This document shows positions 28,170 through 37,506 of a stretch of 64,000 nt of DNA, piece by piece. The notes beneath the pieces were generated by a model that ran no database searches, was not told where the DNA came from, and saw nothing but the letters and a program-made list of their open reading frames with translations. The stretch is from Natronosalvus amylolyticus (GTDB lineage Archaea > Halobacteriota > Halobacteria > Halobacteriales > Natrialbaceae), in NCBI RefSeq assembly GCF_024298845.1, contig NZ_CP101156.1, positions 3,286,001-3,350,000 on the forward strand, read 5' to 3'. Every line of letters begins with the position of its first letter. Position 1 is the stretch's first letter. The position numbers and the translations under genes were made by a program.

Positions 28170-29051
28170 ATGGCACGTCGTTCCGTCCTGTTTACGCCCG
28201 GTGACCGTCCGGAGATGCTCCGAAAGGCCCCTACTGCGGGCGCTGACGTAATCGTGTTCGACCTCGAGGATGCGGTTTCTCCCGGCCAAAAGGAGACGGC
28301 TCGACAATCCGTCCGCGACGTCCTCACCGATCCCGAGTTCGATCCCGACTGCACGGTCTGTGTACGAGTGAACGCACCGTCGACGATCGCGTCTGCTGAT
28401 CTCGAAGCACTTTTCGAGGTGGATGACTCGAACGATGATGTGGCCACCGGCCTCCGTCTCGACGCCGTGATGGTTCCAAAAGTCGAGGCCGGGAGTGAGG
28501 TGGCCGAGGTGGTTGCCGACCTCACACCGAAAGTCCCACAGGTGCCGATTTTTGCGCTGATAGAAACGGCCGCTGGCGTCCTCGCTGCACCCGAGATTGC
28601 CGCTCACTCGGCCGTCGAGGCGCTGGTGTTCGGTGCCGAGGACCTATCCGCGGATATCGGGGCGACACGGACCGATGACGGCCTCGAGGTGCTGTACGCT
28701 CGCGAACGGGTCGTCATCGCGGCCGCGGCTGCCGGGTGTGACGCCATCGACACGGTCTACACTGACTTCGGTGACGAGGCAGGCCTCATCGAAGCGACCG
28801 AATTTGCGATACAGTTGGGTTACGACGGCAAGATGGCGATACACCCCGCACAGGTCGAGCCGATAAACGAGGCGTTCACGCCCAACGAGAGCGAACGCGA
28901 GTGGGCGAAAAATGTGATGGCGGCGAAGGAGGCCGCCGACGCGGAGGGACGAGGGGTCTTCGAAGTTGACGGCCAGATGATCGATGCCCCACTGATCGCC
29001 CAGGCCGAACGCATTCTCGAGCGAGCGGCGGCTGCCAACGACGGTTCGTGA
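28170..29051 (+). CDS. HpcH/HpaI aldolase, CitE-type CoA-ester lyase
   Basis: 293 residues from ATG at 28170; the frame opens 24 bases earlier. Motifs: FDLEDAV, IETAAGV, GAEDLSADIG and GKMAIHPAQV, with the Glu/Asp pair that binds Mg. Family members cleave malyl-CoA, beta-methylmalyl-CoA or citramalyl-CoA. Placed between two glutamate dehydrogenase genes, with a MaoC gene close by, a role in C5-dicarboxyl-CoA metabolism is plausible. Confidence 0.88.
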   Translation: MARRSVLFTPGDRPEMLRKAPTAGADVIVFDLEDAVSPGQKETARQSVRDVLTDPEFDPDCTVCVRVNAPSTIASADLEALFEVDDSNDDVATGLRLDAVMVPKVEAGSEVAEVVADLTPKVPQVPIFALIETAAGVLAAPEIAAHSAVEALVFGAEDLSADIGATRTDDGLEVLYARERVVIAAAAAGCDAIDTVYTDFGDEAGLIEATEFAIQLGYDGKMAIHPAQVEPINEAFTPNESEREWAKNVMAAKEAADAEGRGVFEVDGQMIDAPLIAQAERILERAAAANDGS

Positions 29052-29166
29052 TTTCCATCAGCAGGGGGTTGTCAGTGCTAACCGATGACTTTGCTAAACG
29101 AGTCAGATTCGTACAGTATTTCGGGTATCCGACGCCCTTTTAGTACACTCAAGAGAATAGCGCACT

Positions 29167-30423
29167 ATGTCCGGGAAGGCGAATCCGTTCGAGAGTCTCC
29201 AGTCACAAATCGACAGCGCTGCTTTCCATCTCGATATCGAACCGGACGTGCTCGACCGTCTCAAACACCCCGAGCGCGTCCTCGAAACCAACTTATCAGT
29301 CGAACTTGACGATGGGACACTCGAGCGATTCAAAGCGTTTCGCTCCCAGTTCAACGGTGACCGAGGCCCGTACAAGGGGGGAATTCGATACCATCCGGGG
29401 GTCACCCGCGACGAAGTGAAGGCGCTCTCGGGGTGGATGGTCTACAAATGTGCGGTCGTAAACATCCCCTACGGGGGCGGAAAAGGCGGCATCGTTATCG
29501 ATCCTGCGGCGTACTCTGAAAGCGAAATCGAGCGACTCACACGAGCGTTTGCAACGGAGTTACGGCCGTTTATCGGCGAAGACCGAGACATCCCCGCCCC
29601 GGACGTCAACACCGGCCAGCGCGAGATGAACTGGATCAAAGACACGTACGAACTGCTCGAAAACACGACCGAACCGGGGGTTATCACGGGGAAAGCCATC
29701 GAGTCCGGCGGAAGTGAAGGGCGCGTCGAGGCGACCGGCCGGTCGACGATGCTCGCCGCACGGGAAGCGTTCAAATACCTGGATAAACCGATCGAGAGTG
29801 CGACGGTGGCCGTGCAAGGGTACGGTAACGCTGGCTGGATCGCTGCCAACCTGCTCGAAGATATCGGGGCGACGGTCGTCGCCGTCTCGGACTCGAGTGG
29901 AGCCATCTACGCCGAGGACGGCTTCGACACGGCGGCCGTCAAGACCTTCAAAAACGAAACCGGCACTGTCTCTGATTACGAGGATGCCGACGAAGCGTTC
30001 ACAAACGAGGAGCTGCTGACTCTCGATGTCGACTTGCTCGTTCCCGCTGCGCTCGAGAACGCCATCGACGGGGCTCTGGCTGAGGATGTCCAGGCCGATG
30101 TTATCGCAGAGGCTGCAAACGGTCCGTTGACTCCGGAGGCTGACGATGTGCTGACCGAACGCGGCGTTCACGTCATCCCGGACATTCTGGCCAACGCTGG
30201 CGGCGTCACCGTCTCGTACTTCGAATGGGTGCAGAACCGTCAGCGCTTCTACTGGAGCGAAGAACGCGTCAACGAGGAACTCGAGACGATCATCTGTAAC
30301 GCCTTCGACGACCTTACAAGCACGTACGAAGCCCACGACATCGACAACTTCCGGACGGCAGCCTACGTCGTGGCGATCCAGCGGGTCGTCAATGCCTTCG
30401 AAGAGGGTGGTACGTTCCCCTGA
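29167..30423 (+). CDS. Glutamate dehydrogenase, second paralogue
   Basis: 418 residues, clearly related to the gene at 26805 (Lys70, Lys94 and Lys106 in GPYKGG, VYKCAV and YGGGKGG). The Rossmann segment is [14 protein letters not shown]. Divergent paralogues usually differ in cofactor or direction (biosynthesis versus breakdown); I cannot assign which. Last gene before the hairpin-rich element. Confidence 0.95.
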   Translation: MSGKANPFESLQSQIDSAAFHLDIEPDVLDRLKHPERVLETNLSVELDDGTLERFKAFRSQFNGDRGPYKGGIRYHPGVTRDEVKALSGWMVYKCAVVNIPYGGGKGGIVIDPAAYSESEIERLTRAFATELRPFIGEDRDIPAPDVNTGQREMNWIKDTYELLENTTEPGVITGKAIESGGSEGRVEATGRSTMLAAREAFKYLDKPIESATVAVQGYGNAGWIAANLLEDIGATVVAVSDSSGAIYAEDGFDTAAVKTFKNETGTVSDYEDADEAFTNEELLTLDVDLLVPAALENAIDGALAEDVQADVIAEAANGPLTPEADDVLTERGVHVIPDILANAGGVTVSYFEWVQNRQRFYWSEERVNEELETIICNAFDDLTSTYEAHDIDNFRTAAYVVAIQRVVNAFEEGGTFP

Positions 30424-31056
30424 TCGGCAGTAGTTATAAAGGTCAAGGAGAATACCTGCGGCTTCAGCCGCAGGATGAATCCGACAACTCGGAGTCAATC
30501 TACGCTGCAATAGCCACGCTGAGATTGACTATCCGTAAGTTAAAGTGACAGGCAATCCTACCTATAGGTAGGAATCAGGCTGGGAACGGAGCGATTCCCA
30601 CTAGTCCTACGATGGCGGCCTGTCCGCCCCAAGCAATGAGACAGTAATCGGAACCAGTTGGGTGAACGGTCGGTTCCTATAATGAACCGATACAGTGCCT
30701 GACTGCTCGAAAGCACCACAGAAAGTAACTCCAAGTCTGTCGAAGTCTGATGGACTCCCCAAGGCAAAAACAACTTCGGGAGTCCGTACACGATGGAGGA
30801 TAGGAGTACCGGGGGCTTGGCACTCCCAGCAGTCCCACCCGCCACAGTCCGTGAACCCCACACGGATTCTCACCGTACTGGGGTTCGGCGGAACTGCAAA
30901 CCTGAAATCTCCAACGCTGAGCAAACCGGAGGTTTGCGACGTACGCGAATCTTCGATTCGCTTGACTCAGGATTCCTCCGCGTTCACGCGAGGAGGATGT
31001 CAACATGTGTCGACACCCTTTTGCTGTCTCGAGGCACAGATTCGGTCGACACTTAG
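30424..31056. other. Gene-free interval filled by a hairpin-rich element
   Basis: 633 bp between the second glutamate dehydrogenase and the DUF2062 gene. No credible protein is encoded; short open frames run through inverted repeats and lack codon character. The mobile-element entry at 30440-31004 covers most of it. Confidence 0.7.
30440..31004 (+). mobile_element. IS200/IS605-like non-autonomous element (PATE-like), hairpin-rich
   Basis: Eight inverted repeats lie in 565 bp: 30455-30474 (8-bp stem, TTCA loop), 30493-30530 (9-bp arms), 30556-30573 (perfect 18-bp palindrome), 30752-30785, 30853-30886, 30921-30937, 30945-30961 and 30975-30996 (TTCA loop). The last is followed by ATGTCAAC, which I recognise as the right-end pattern of haloarchaeal IS605/IS1341 elements. 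The first hairpin has a similar TTCA loop and lies just after TCAAGGAGAATA. No TnpA or TnpB is encoded. Such elements are known as palindrome-associated transposable elements; ends are approximate. Confidence 0.6.
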
Positions 31057-31563
31057 ATGATCCGCGACCGTCTCGCTCTCTACCGTGATCGCGTTCGACG
31101 GGCATTACTCGCGGCATTTCGAGAAGAACATACTCCACACGAGATTGCGCTGAGTTTTGCGATTGGCATTTTCATTACGGCGATGCCCAGCGGTGGGCTC
31201 GGAATCGGATTGTTTTTCGTGTTTATTTACTGGTGGTCCTGGGTTAGCAAACCAGCAATCTTCGCGTCCGTCGTCGTGTTGAACCCGATTATCAAACCGG
31301 TGGTGTATATAGCGAGCTATCAGGTTGGCGCGTTTCTCTTTGGGACGGAACCGAGAGTTCCCTCGACACACAGCTCACTCGAGACGATCATCACTATCGT
31401 CCAACTCGTGCTCATCGGCAACGTCATCATCGCACTGGTGCTTTCTGTCCTCAGTTACGTTACCGTCTTGCACCTGACTCGCGCGCATCGTCAACAGGTT
31501 CGCACGGATTCCGCAACGTCCGGTTGGAGCAGTGTTTTGCTTTTCTTTCGACGACGAAAGTAA
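31057..31563 (+). CDS. DUF2062 membrane protein
   Basis: 168 residues. Starts with a basic amphipathic segment (MIRDRLALYRDRVRRALLAAF), then EHTPHEIALSFAIGIFI and three to four hydrophobic spans, ending basic. This is the DUF2062 pattern found in bacteria and haloarchaea; the function is not established. Start ATG at 31057 directly follows the transposon-like element, 52 bp from its right end. Confidence 0.78.
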   Translation: MIRDRLALYRDRVRRALLAAFREEHTPHEIALSFAIGIFITAMPSGGLGIGLFFVFIYWWSWVSKPAIFASVVVLNPIIKPVVYIASYQVGAFLFGTEPRVPSTHSSLETIITIVQLVLIGNVIIALVLSVLSYVTVLHLTRAHRQQVRTDSATSGWSSVLLFFRRRK

Positions 31564-31567
31564 GTCG

Positions 31568-31783
31568 CTACAGGATAGCAAACAGGATCAGTCCGAAGCC
31601 GATGAGGGTAATCAGGACACTTGACCCACGCATCACTCGCTCACGATCGGCGTCAGTTACCGCGTCGTTCTCGAGTGGCATCTTCCCTCGCTCTTTTTGT
31701 GCTTCGACCATCTTTGGGGCCATTCGAACGCCGATGACACCACTTGCGACCAACAGGGCGCCGATGATAACGAGCCAACTCAT
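31568..31783 (-). CDS. Small two-span membrane protein
   Basis: 71 residues from ATG at 31783 (MSWLVIIGAL). Two hydrophobic helices, at about 3-20 and 52-70, are joined by a charged loop containing KMVEAQKERGKMP. No recognised domain. Convergent with the DUF2062 gene, four bases apart. Confidence 0.72.
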   Translation of the reverse strand: MSWLVIIGALLVASGVIGVRMAPKMVEAQKERGKMPLENDAVTDADRERVMRGSSVLITLIGFGLILFAIL

Positions 31784-31985
31784 GGGCCTGTCCCCCATCG
31801 GTCGGATCCTTTCGTTCGATACCAGTTTTCAGGCAACATACGCGAACTGTTCTCCGGAGCGGTGAAAGACCTGGCGCCATCGATCCCTCGTGGCCCCTGG
31901 GCCCGAGGCGTCTGGTGAATTCTCTGGGGCGTAGTGGCGGCCGAAAGCGGGAGCCCTAAGTACACGCAGCCGAACCCCTATCTAG

Positions 31986-33410
31986 ATGTCGCAGTCGCCG
32001 TTTTTGCCCCCCGTCCGGACACGCCCACGGTTCGCAGCCACGTTGACGGCGACCGCACTCGGCGTGTATTTGCTGATTATCATCGGCGCGACGACCTCGA
32101 TTACGGACGCCGCCGGGGCCTGTGGTACCTGGCCGGGCTGTGCAGCCCCGACTGCGCTGAGTCAGACCGAACTGGCCATCGCCTGGGGACACCGCCTCGC
32201 TGCCGTCCTCGTCGGACTGCTTCTCGTTGGGATCACGGTAATGGCTATCTTCGGTGACGTTACGCGTCGCGTGACACTGGCTCTTGTCGCCTCGGTTGCC
32301 CTGTACGCGGTGCAAGTTGGCGTCGGTGCCATGACCGCACTCGGCGGCCCACAGGCTATCGTCCCCGGTCTCCACCTCGCACTCGGCGTCAGTATCTTTA
32401 CGCTCGTCATTCTCGCGCTGGCGTGGGACCTCGAGATCGCTACCGGGAGCGATGACGACGCTATCGATAGTTCGCCCGAACCGATCGACCCGACCGCGTC
32501 AGGAACCCCGCGAGTCGTTCCGGAGGGTGGCCTCGAACGCGTGAAACTCACCGCGTTCGCCTATTTCAAGATGATGAAGCCACGACTGATGTGGTTGTTG
32601 TGCCTGGTCGCTGCTGCGGGTATGGCGCTGGCTGCGGGGCCGGATCTGAGCCAATCGACTATCCTCGCGACACTCGGTGGCGGGGTACTCGCAATCGGTG
32701 CTTCGGGCACGTTCAATCACGTTCTCGAACGGGACGTCGACCAGCAGATGTCACGAACGGCCGATAGACCGCTGGCGACCGACCTGATTCCTGTCCGAAA
32801 CGCGTTGCTGTTCGGCCTGTTCCTGACGGCTGCCTCGATGTCGGTGTTTCTGACGATCAACCTGCTCGCGGCCGCCCTCGGGTTCGTCGCCATCGTTTTT
32901 TACAGCGTTATCTACACGCTCGTCCTCAAACCCAACACGGTACAGAACACGGTACTCGGCGGCGCTGCTGGAGCGCTGCCGGCGCTCATCGGCTGGGCGG
33001 CCGTGACCAACGAGATCGGACTGCCCGGACTGGCTCTCGCCGCCTTGATCTTCCTCTGGACACCTGCGCATTTTTACAACCTGGCGCTTGCCTACCAGGA
33101 CGACTACGCTCGAGGTGGCTTCCCCATGTTACCCGTCGTTCGCGGCGAAACCGTCACGCGAAAGCACATCCTGTACTACATCGCGGCGACGCTCGTGGGG
33201 GCGACCGGGCTGGTCTGGCTCACCGACCTCGGCGCGCTGTACGCTGCCACGGTCGTCCTGTTTGGCGGCATCTTCCTCTGGTTCGCCGTCGACTTGCACT
33301 TCGAACAAACTGAACGGGCCGCGTTCCGTGCGTTCCACGCGTCGAACGCGTTCCTCGGGGCGGTACTGATCGCGATTCTGGTCGACGCACTCGTGCTCGC
33401 TGGCGTCTAA
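31986..33410 (+). CDS. ctaB: Fused heme A synthase-like / heme O synthase (CtaA-CtaB)
   Basis: 474 residues. The first 150 hold four spans with Cys46 and Cys52 (CGTWPGC) and His69 and His130 (GHRLAA, GLHLAL), as in compact archaeal CtaA. After an acidic linker (about 150-180) comes a UbiA-type prenyltransferase with NHVLERDVDQQM (244-255), the Asp-rich site for farnesyl diphosphate. CtaB adds farnesyl to protoheme (heme O); CtaA oxidises it to heme A for cytochrome oxidase. The fusion puts the two steps in one chain. Both domains look intact. Confidence 0.87.
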   Translation: MSQSPFLPPVRTRPRFAATLTATALGVYLLIIIGATTSITDAAGACGTWPGCAAPTALSQTELAIAWGHRLAAVLVGLLLVGITVMAIFGDVTRRVTLALVASVALYAVQVGVGAMTALGGPQAIVPGLHLALGVSIFTLVILALAWDLEIATGSDDDAIDSSPEPIDPTASGTPRVVPEGGLERVKLTAFAYFKMMKPRLMWLLCLVAAAGMALAAGPDLSQSTILATLGGGVLAIGASGTFNHVLERDVDQQMSRTADRPLATDLIPVRNALLFGLFLTAASMSVFLTINLLAAALGFVAIVFYSVIYTLVLKPNTVQNTVLGGAAGALPALIGWAAVTNEIGLPGLALAALIFLWTPAHFYNLALAYQDDYARGGFPMLPVVRGETVTRKHILYYIAATLVGATGLVWLTDLGALYAATVVLFGGIFLWFAVDLHFEQTERAAFRAFHASNAFLGAVLIAILVDALVLAGV

Positions 33411-33457
33411 CCATCACTCGAGTCGCTTATCCTGGGTAACCATCACTCGAGTCGCTT
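33408..33457. repeat. 21-bp direct repeat, two copies
   Basis: TAACCATCACTCGAGTCGCTT occurs at 33408-33428 and 33437-33457, period 29 bp. The first copy includes the ctaB stop codon. It may be a local duplication of the gene end. Confidence 0.8.
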
Positions 33458-33547
33458 GCCCCGGTTTCTCTTTTCCGTAGATATGGGCAAAAATCGTCTT
33501 CTAGAGGTCGAAATCTCAGCAAAACGCCTCCGCGTGTTGCTGCCTGC

Positions 33548-35314
33548 TCAACCGCCGTGTCGCCACACCGCAGCGCTGGTGGCCGGTACGGTCCACTCGC
33601 CTTCTTCGAACTCGCTCTCAGTTCCTGCGGCACACAGCAGTTCTGCACCCTCCTCGAGCACCGACAGGTGGACGGGGTCGCTTCCCCTGTTGAGCGCGAC
33701 GGTGTAGGTATCAGCGTCATCGTCGAGGAAGCGCTGGTAGACGAGCAAGGCTTCAGTACACGCCTCCTGGACGAACCGAACCCGGCCACGTCTGAGCGCA
33801 CGGTGGTCGTGGCGCAACTGAACGAGTTGCGAGACGAACGCTCGGAGGTCACGGTTTTGTTTCGTCTCGTCCCAGATCATCGTGCGTCGGCAGTCGGGGT
33901 CCTGGCCACCAGTCATGCCGATTTCGTCGCCGTAGTAGATACAGGGCGTCCCTGGCGAGGTGAGCTGCAAGAAAAACGCCAGCCGAAGCCGTTGTTCGTC
34001 GCCGTCACAGCGATGGAGCATTCGCGGAGTATCGTGGCTGCTCAACAGGTTGAACAGCACTTCGTTGACCTGTTCGGGATACCGAACCTGGAATCGGGTG
34101 TTCTTTTCGGCAAAGGTACTGGCGTCGATCTCGTCGGTTGCGAGGAAGTCGTAGGCGGTGTAACTGAACGGATAGTTCATCACCGAATCGAACTGGTCGC
34201 CCCGGAGCCAGGCACTCGAGTCGTGCCAGATCTCACCGAGGATGTACGCCTCCGGCTTGATCGCCGTGACCGCCTGGCGCATCTCTCGCCAGAACTGGTG
34301 GTCGACCTCGTTTGCCACGTCGAGTCGCCAGCCGTCGATGTCTGCGACCTCGATCCAGTGGGTGGCGACCTCGAGCAGATAGGATTTGACCTCCGGATTT
34401 TCGGTATTGAGCTTCGGCATGTACGGTTCGAACGCGAACGCGTCGTAGCTGGGTTTCGGCTCGAATTCGATGGGAAACTCCCGGATATGGAACCAGTCAG
34501 CGTACTCGGAGTCTTCGCCGTGTTCGAGCACGTCCTGAAACGGCTCGAACTGCCTGCCACAGTGGTTGAAAACGGCATCGAGCATCACACGGATGTCACG
34601 CTCGTGGGCTGCATCGACTAGCGTTTTGAGGGTTTCTTGGTCACCGAAGTGCGGGTCGATGGTGCGATAATCCGTCGTATTGTACTTGTGATTCGACGTC
34701 GACTCGAAGACGGGCGTGAGATACAGCGCCGTCACACCGAGGTCGTCGATGTACTCGAGATTGTCGATGATCCCCTGGAGGTCGCCGCCGAAGAAGTTGT
34801 CTCGTTTTGGCTGCTCGCCCCACTCTTCGACGCCTTCGGGGTCGAGGTCGGGATTGCCGTTGGCGAACCGCTCGGGAAAAATCTGATAGAAGACGGCGTC
34901 GTTCGCCCATTCGGGTGGGTCGTTGATATCGGCTGAATTGAGAAACGGATACTCGAAAAAGTGTAACGTGCCGTTTTCTTCCCGTTCGGGCACTGAACCC
35001 GTCACCGGTTCGAACCCCCACTCGGTGAACCACAGCGATTCGTCCGGCGCCTCGAGTTCGAACGCATAACACAGCCGTCGGTAGGGAGGGGTGGCCGTTG
35101 CCTGCCAGTAATCGAACGTCTCGTCGTGACCCAGGCGCTCCATCGAAACGCGTTTGGCGCTGTCTGGCCAGTCGTACTTGTCGCCGTAGAGTAACGTCAC
35201 GTCCTCGAGGTCGCCGCGTTCGGTGCGGAGTCTGATGTGGACGGTCGACTCGTCGTACGCGTAGGCGTAGTTACTCTTCGGGCGGTGGTGGACGGCTGCT
35301 CGAGAGATGGCCAT
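33548..35314 (-). CDS. GH13 alpha-amylase-family hydrolase (cyclomaltodextrinase/neopullulanase-like)
   Basis: 588 residues from ATG at 35314 (MAISRAAVHH). An N-terminal beta-sandwich (about 1-120) precedes the TIM barrel, as in GH13 subfamily 20. All conserved regions are seen: DAVFNH, GWRLDVANE (nucleophile Asp), GEIWHD (acid/base Glu) and LLSSHDTPR (transition-state Asp). No signal peptide, so it acts inside the cell on imported maltodextrins. Adjacent to the MalG gene on the same strand. Confidence 0.92.
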   Translation of the reverse strand: MAISRAAVHHRPKSNYAYAYDESTVHIRLRTERGDLEDVTLLYGDKYDWPDSAKRVSMERLGHDETFDYWQATATPPYRRLCYAFELEAPDESLWFTEWGFEPVTGSVPEREENGTLHFFEYPFLNSADINDPPEWANDAVFYQIFPERFANGNPDLDPEGVEEWGEQPKRDNFFGGDLQGIIDNLEYIDDLGVTALYLTPVFESTSNHKYNTTDYRTIDPHFGDQETLKTLVDAAHERDIRVMLDAVFNHCGRQFEPFQDVLEHGEDSEYADWFHIREFPIEFEPKPSYDAFAFEPYMPKLNTENPEVKSYLLEVATHWIEVADIDGWRLDVANEVDHQFWREMRQAVTAIKPEAYILGEIWHDSSAWLRGDQFDSVMNYPFSYTAYDFLATDEIDASTFAEKNTRFQVRYPEQVNEVLFNLLSSHDTPRMLHRCDGDEQRLRLAFFLQLTSPGTPCIYYGDEIGMTGGQDPDCRRTMIWDETKQNRDLRAFVSQLVQLRHDHRALRRGRVRFVQEACTEALLVYQRFLDDDADTYTVALNRGSDPVHLSVLEEGAELLCAAGTESEFEEGEWTVPATSAAVWRHGG

Positions 35315-35430
35315 ACCTACATTGCACACTACAGACGGTGTTATATCTGTTGGCTGCAGAAGGTCAGAAATTGCGGGACGGCAGGCTCAACGGGAGCGTT
35401 TCGAAAGAAGAACACTGGCTATCGAGGGGG

Positions 35431-36504
35431 TTACCCTTCGACGCCGCCGAAGGAGAGACCGGCCTCGATGTAGCGCTGGGCAAACAGATAGACGAAGACA
35501 ATGGGTGAGGCGTACACCAGTGCGAACGCCGAGAACTGCCCCCACGGCACCGAGTAGGTGTCGACCAGCATGAACAGGCCAACCGGGAGCGTGTAATTCT
35601 CGGGGCGCAACACCAGCTGTGCCACGATGAACTCCATCCAGCCGGTGAGGAAGATGAAGATCAGGATGGTCGCCAGACCGGGCTTTGCGAGTGGCAAGAC
35701 GACTTCCCAGGCGACACGGAAGGGGGATGCACCGTCCATAATCGCGGCCTCCTCGTAGGAGACCGGTATCGAGTCCATATACGTCTTCAACAGCCAGGTG
35801 TTAAACGGCACGGCCAGCGCTGCGTAGTAGACGGCAAGCACCAGCCGATTGTTCGCGACACCGAAGCTCACGAAGATCGTGTACAGAGCGATCAAGCCAG
35901 CGATGCCAAGCCCGCCGCCAACCTGCGTAAACAGGATGTAGCCGTACAGCAGCTTCATGCGGCCGGCGAACTGCCGTCGCGAGAGCGCATAGGACGCCGG
36001 AATCACGACCGACAGGGCGATCACGACGGTGAAGAAGCCGACAACCATGCTGTTGACGAAGTATCGTGGGAAGTTCGACGTCGAATCCACGTACGGACTC
36101 GAGTCGAAGAACACGATCCGCGGCCAGGAGAGGAAGAACTCGCCCAGGAACGGGATACTGATTCCGACGACCTTCGCGGGAATAGCGATATCGCCGATTA
36201 CCCAGATGAAGGCCTCGAGGTTGAACTCCGTCGGGACCAGACCGGCGCTGTCCGTCGAGTACAGGGTCGCTCCTTCGCCCTGCAGGGCGATCATGAGGAT
36301 CCAGTAGACGGGTAACAACAGTACGAAGACGAACGCGAAGACGGCGAGCGTCGAGAGCACCGTCTTGGCGACGTCTTTGGGATCGATAATTCCACGCTGT
36401 ATCCCTTCGATGGTGTACTCGAGTTCCGCACGCCACTCTCGAGGCTTGTTGACTGCCGTCGAGAGGTCCTTTTTGAGTTTCTTTCCGACAATATCTCCCA
36501 ACAT
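35431..36504 (-). CDS. malG: Maltodextrin ABC transporter permease MalG-like
   Basis: 357 residues, CUT1 family. The EAA loop that touches the ATPase is clear: EEAAIMDGASPFRVAWEVV. Six spans, preceded by an unusually long charged N-terminal extension of about 60 residues. Its start overlaps the stop of the malF gene. Confidence 0.9.
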   Translation of the reverse strand: MLGDIVGKKLKKDLSTAVNKPREWRAELEYTIEGIQRGIIDPKDVAKTVLSTLAVFAFVFVLLLPVYWILMIALQGEGATLYSTDSAGLVPTEFNLEAFIWVIGDIAIPAKVVGISIPFLGEFFLSWPRIVFFDSSPYVDSTSNFPRYFVNSMVVGFFTVVIALSVVIPASYALSRRQFAGRMKLLYGYILFTQVGGGLGIAGLIALYTIFVSFGVANNRLVLAVYYAALAVPFNTWLLKTYMDSIPVSYEEAAIMDGASPFRVAWEVVLPLAKPGLATILIFIFLTGWMEFIVAQLVLRPENYTLPVGLFMLVDTYSVPWGQFSAFALVYASPIVFVYLFAQRYIEAGLSFGGVEG

Positions 36505-37496
36505 CAGTTGCTCACCCCTTCTGCGAGGTCTCCCTTCCAGACGGCGACCAGCATGAACATCGCGATAAAGAGGACTGCCGTCAGCATAATTGCGGCCCCG
36601 GCCCCGTACTGGTTGAAGTTGAACGCTTCACGGTAGCCGTACAGGATGATGAGTTCGTTATCACGTCCTGGGCCCCCGCGGTTGAACACGTAGGGGATCA
36701 GGAACTGCTGGAACGACGCGGCAGCGGTCAGAATACCGGCGAACATCACCGGTCGTTTGATCGCCGGTGCGGTTACTGCACGGAACCGACTGAAGTAGCC
36801 GGCACCATCGACTTTCGCGGCGTCGATGAGTTCCTCGGGAACGGCCTGGAGTGCGCTCACGGTAATGATGACCATGAACGGGTACGCGAGCCACATCTCC
36901 GTGATGAGATAGGTGGTGAACGCGAGCCATCGGTCGGTAAAGAACGCCTGCGGGGCGAAGCCGAGCCAGATGAGGAACTGATTCGCCAGGCCGAATCGTG
37001 CAGAGCTGAAGACACCGCTCCAGATTGTGATGGTGAAAATCGGCGGGAGTGCCCACGGAATTATCACGATGGACCGGAGGTAACGCTTCCCTCGGATCCG
37101 ATCGCTCGTCAGTACCATCGCAAGCGCGATGCCGAACGCGACTTTTAGCCCGACGCTCGCGACGACGAATAGCCAGGTGACGCCGATCGAGTTCCAGAAG
37201 GCCGGGTCCGAAAGGACGTCGACGTAGTTGGCAATCGGCAACTGGAGTCCGAGCACTTCGGTGAAGACGAACTCTTCGTCGCCACGAAGGCCGTCACCAG
37301 CGAACACGTTCGTTGGCTCTGCGTTGGTCAGTGACAGGTAGAACGTGTATGCCAGCGGGAAGAACATGAAAATGGAGAACAAAAGCAGACCCGGCAATAC
37401 GAGCAAGCCGGCCCCGTTTCGTTCCATCCACTCGTTAACGCGCCCTGGCAGTAGCTCCTCGTAGCGCTTGCGCGATTCGGCTGAAGAAAGACTCAT
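36504..37496 (-). CDS. malF: Maltodextrin ABC transporter permease MalF-like
   Basis: 330 residues, CUT1 family, with EAA-type loop IDAAKVDGAGYFSRF. Six to seven spans and a periplasmic-facing insertion near residues 60-100. It overlaps malG by one base and follows the binding-protein gene after ten bases, so malE-malF-malG are one operon, with the GH13 gene probably last. Confidence 0.9.
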   Translation of the reverse strand: MSLSSAESRKRYEELLPGRVNEWMERNGAGLLVLPGLLLFSIFMFFPLAYTFYLSLTNAEPTNVFAGDGLRGDEEFVFTEVLGLQLPIANYVDVLSDPAFWNSIGVTWLFVVASVGLKVAFGIALAMVLTSDRIRGKRYLRSIVIIPWALPPIFTITIWSGVFSSARFGLANQFLIWLGFAPQAFFTDRWLAFTTYLITEMWLAYPFMVIITVSALQAVPEELIDAAKVDGAGYFSRFRAVTAPAIKRPVMFAGILTAAASFQQFLIPYVFNRGGPGRDNELIILYGYREAFNFNQYGAGAAIMLTAVLFIAMFMLVAVWKGDLAEGVSN

Positions 37497-37506
37497 TGGT
37501 TCGGTG

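Noticed and set aside
30424-31056. RNase P or SRP RNA in the hairpin-rich interval
   Set aside because: I looked for the conserved cores of both RNAs and found none; the IS605-type end fits better.
30558-31138. Short open frames inside the hairpin-rich element
   Set aside because: They run through inverted repeats on either strand, show no TnpB motifs and overlap one another, so they are not real genes.
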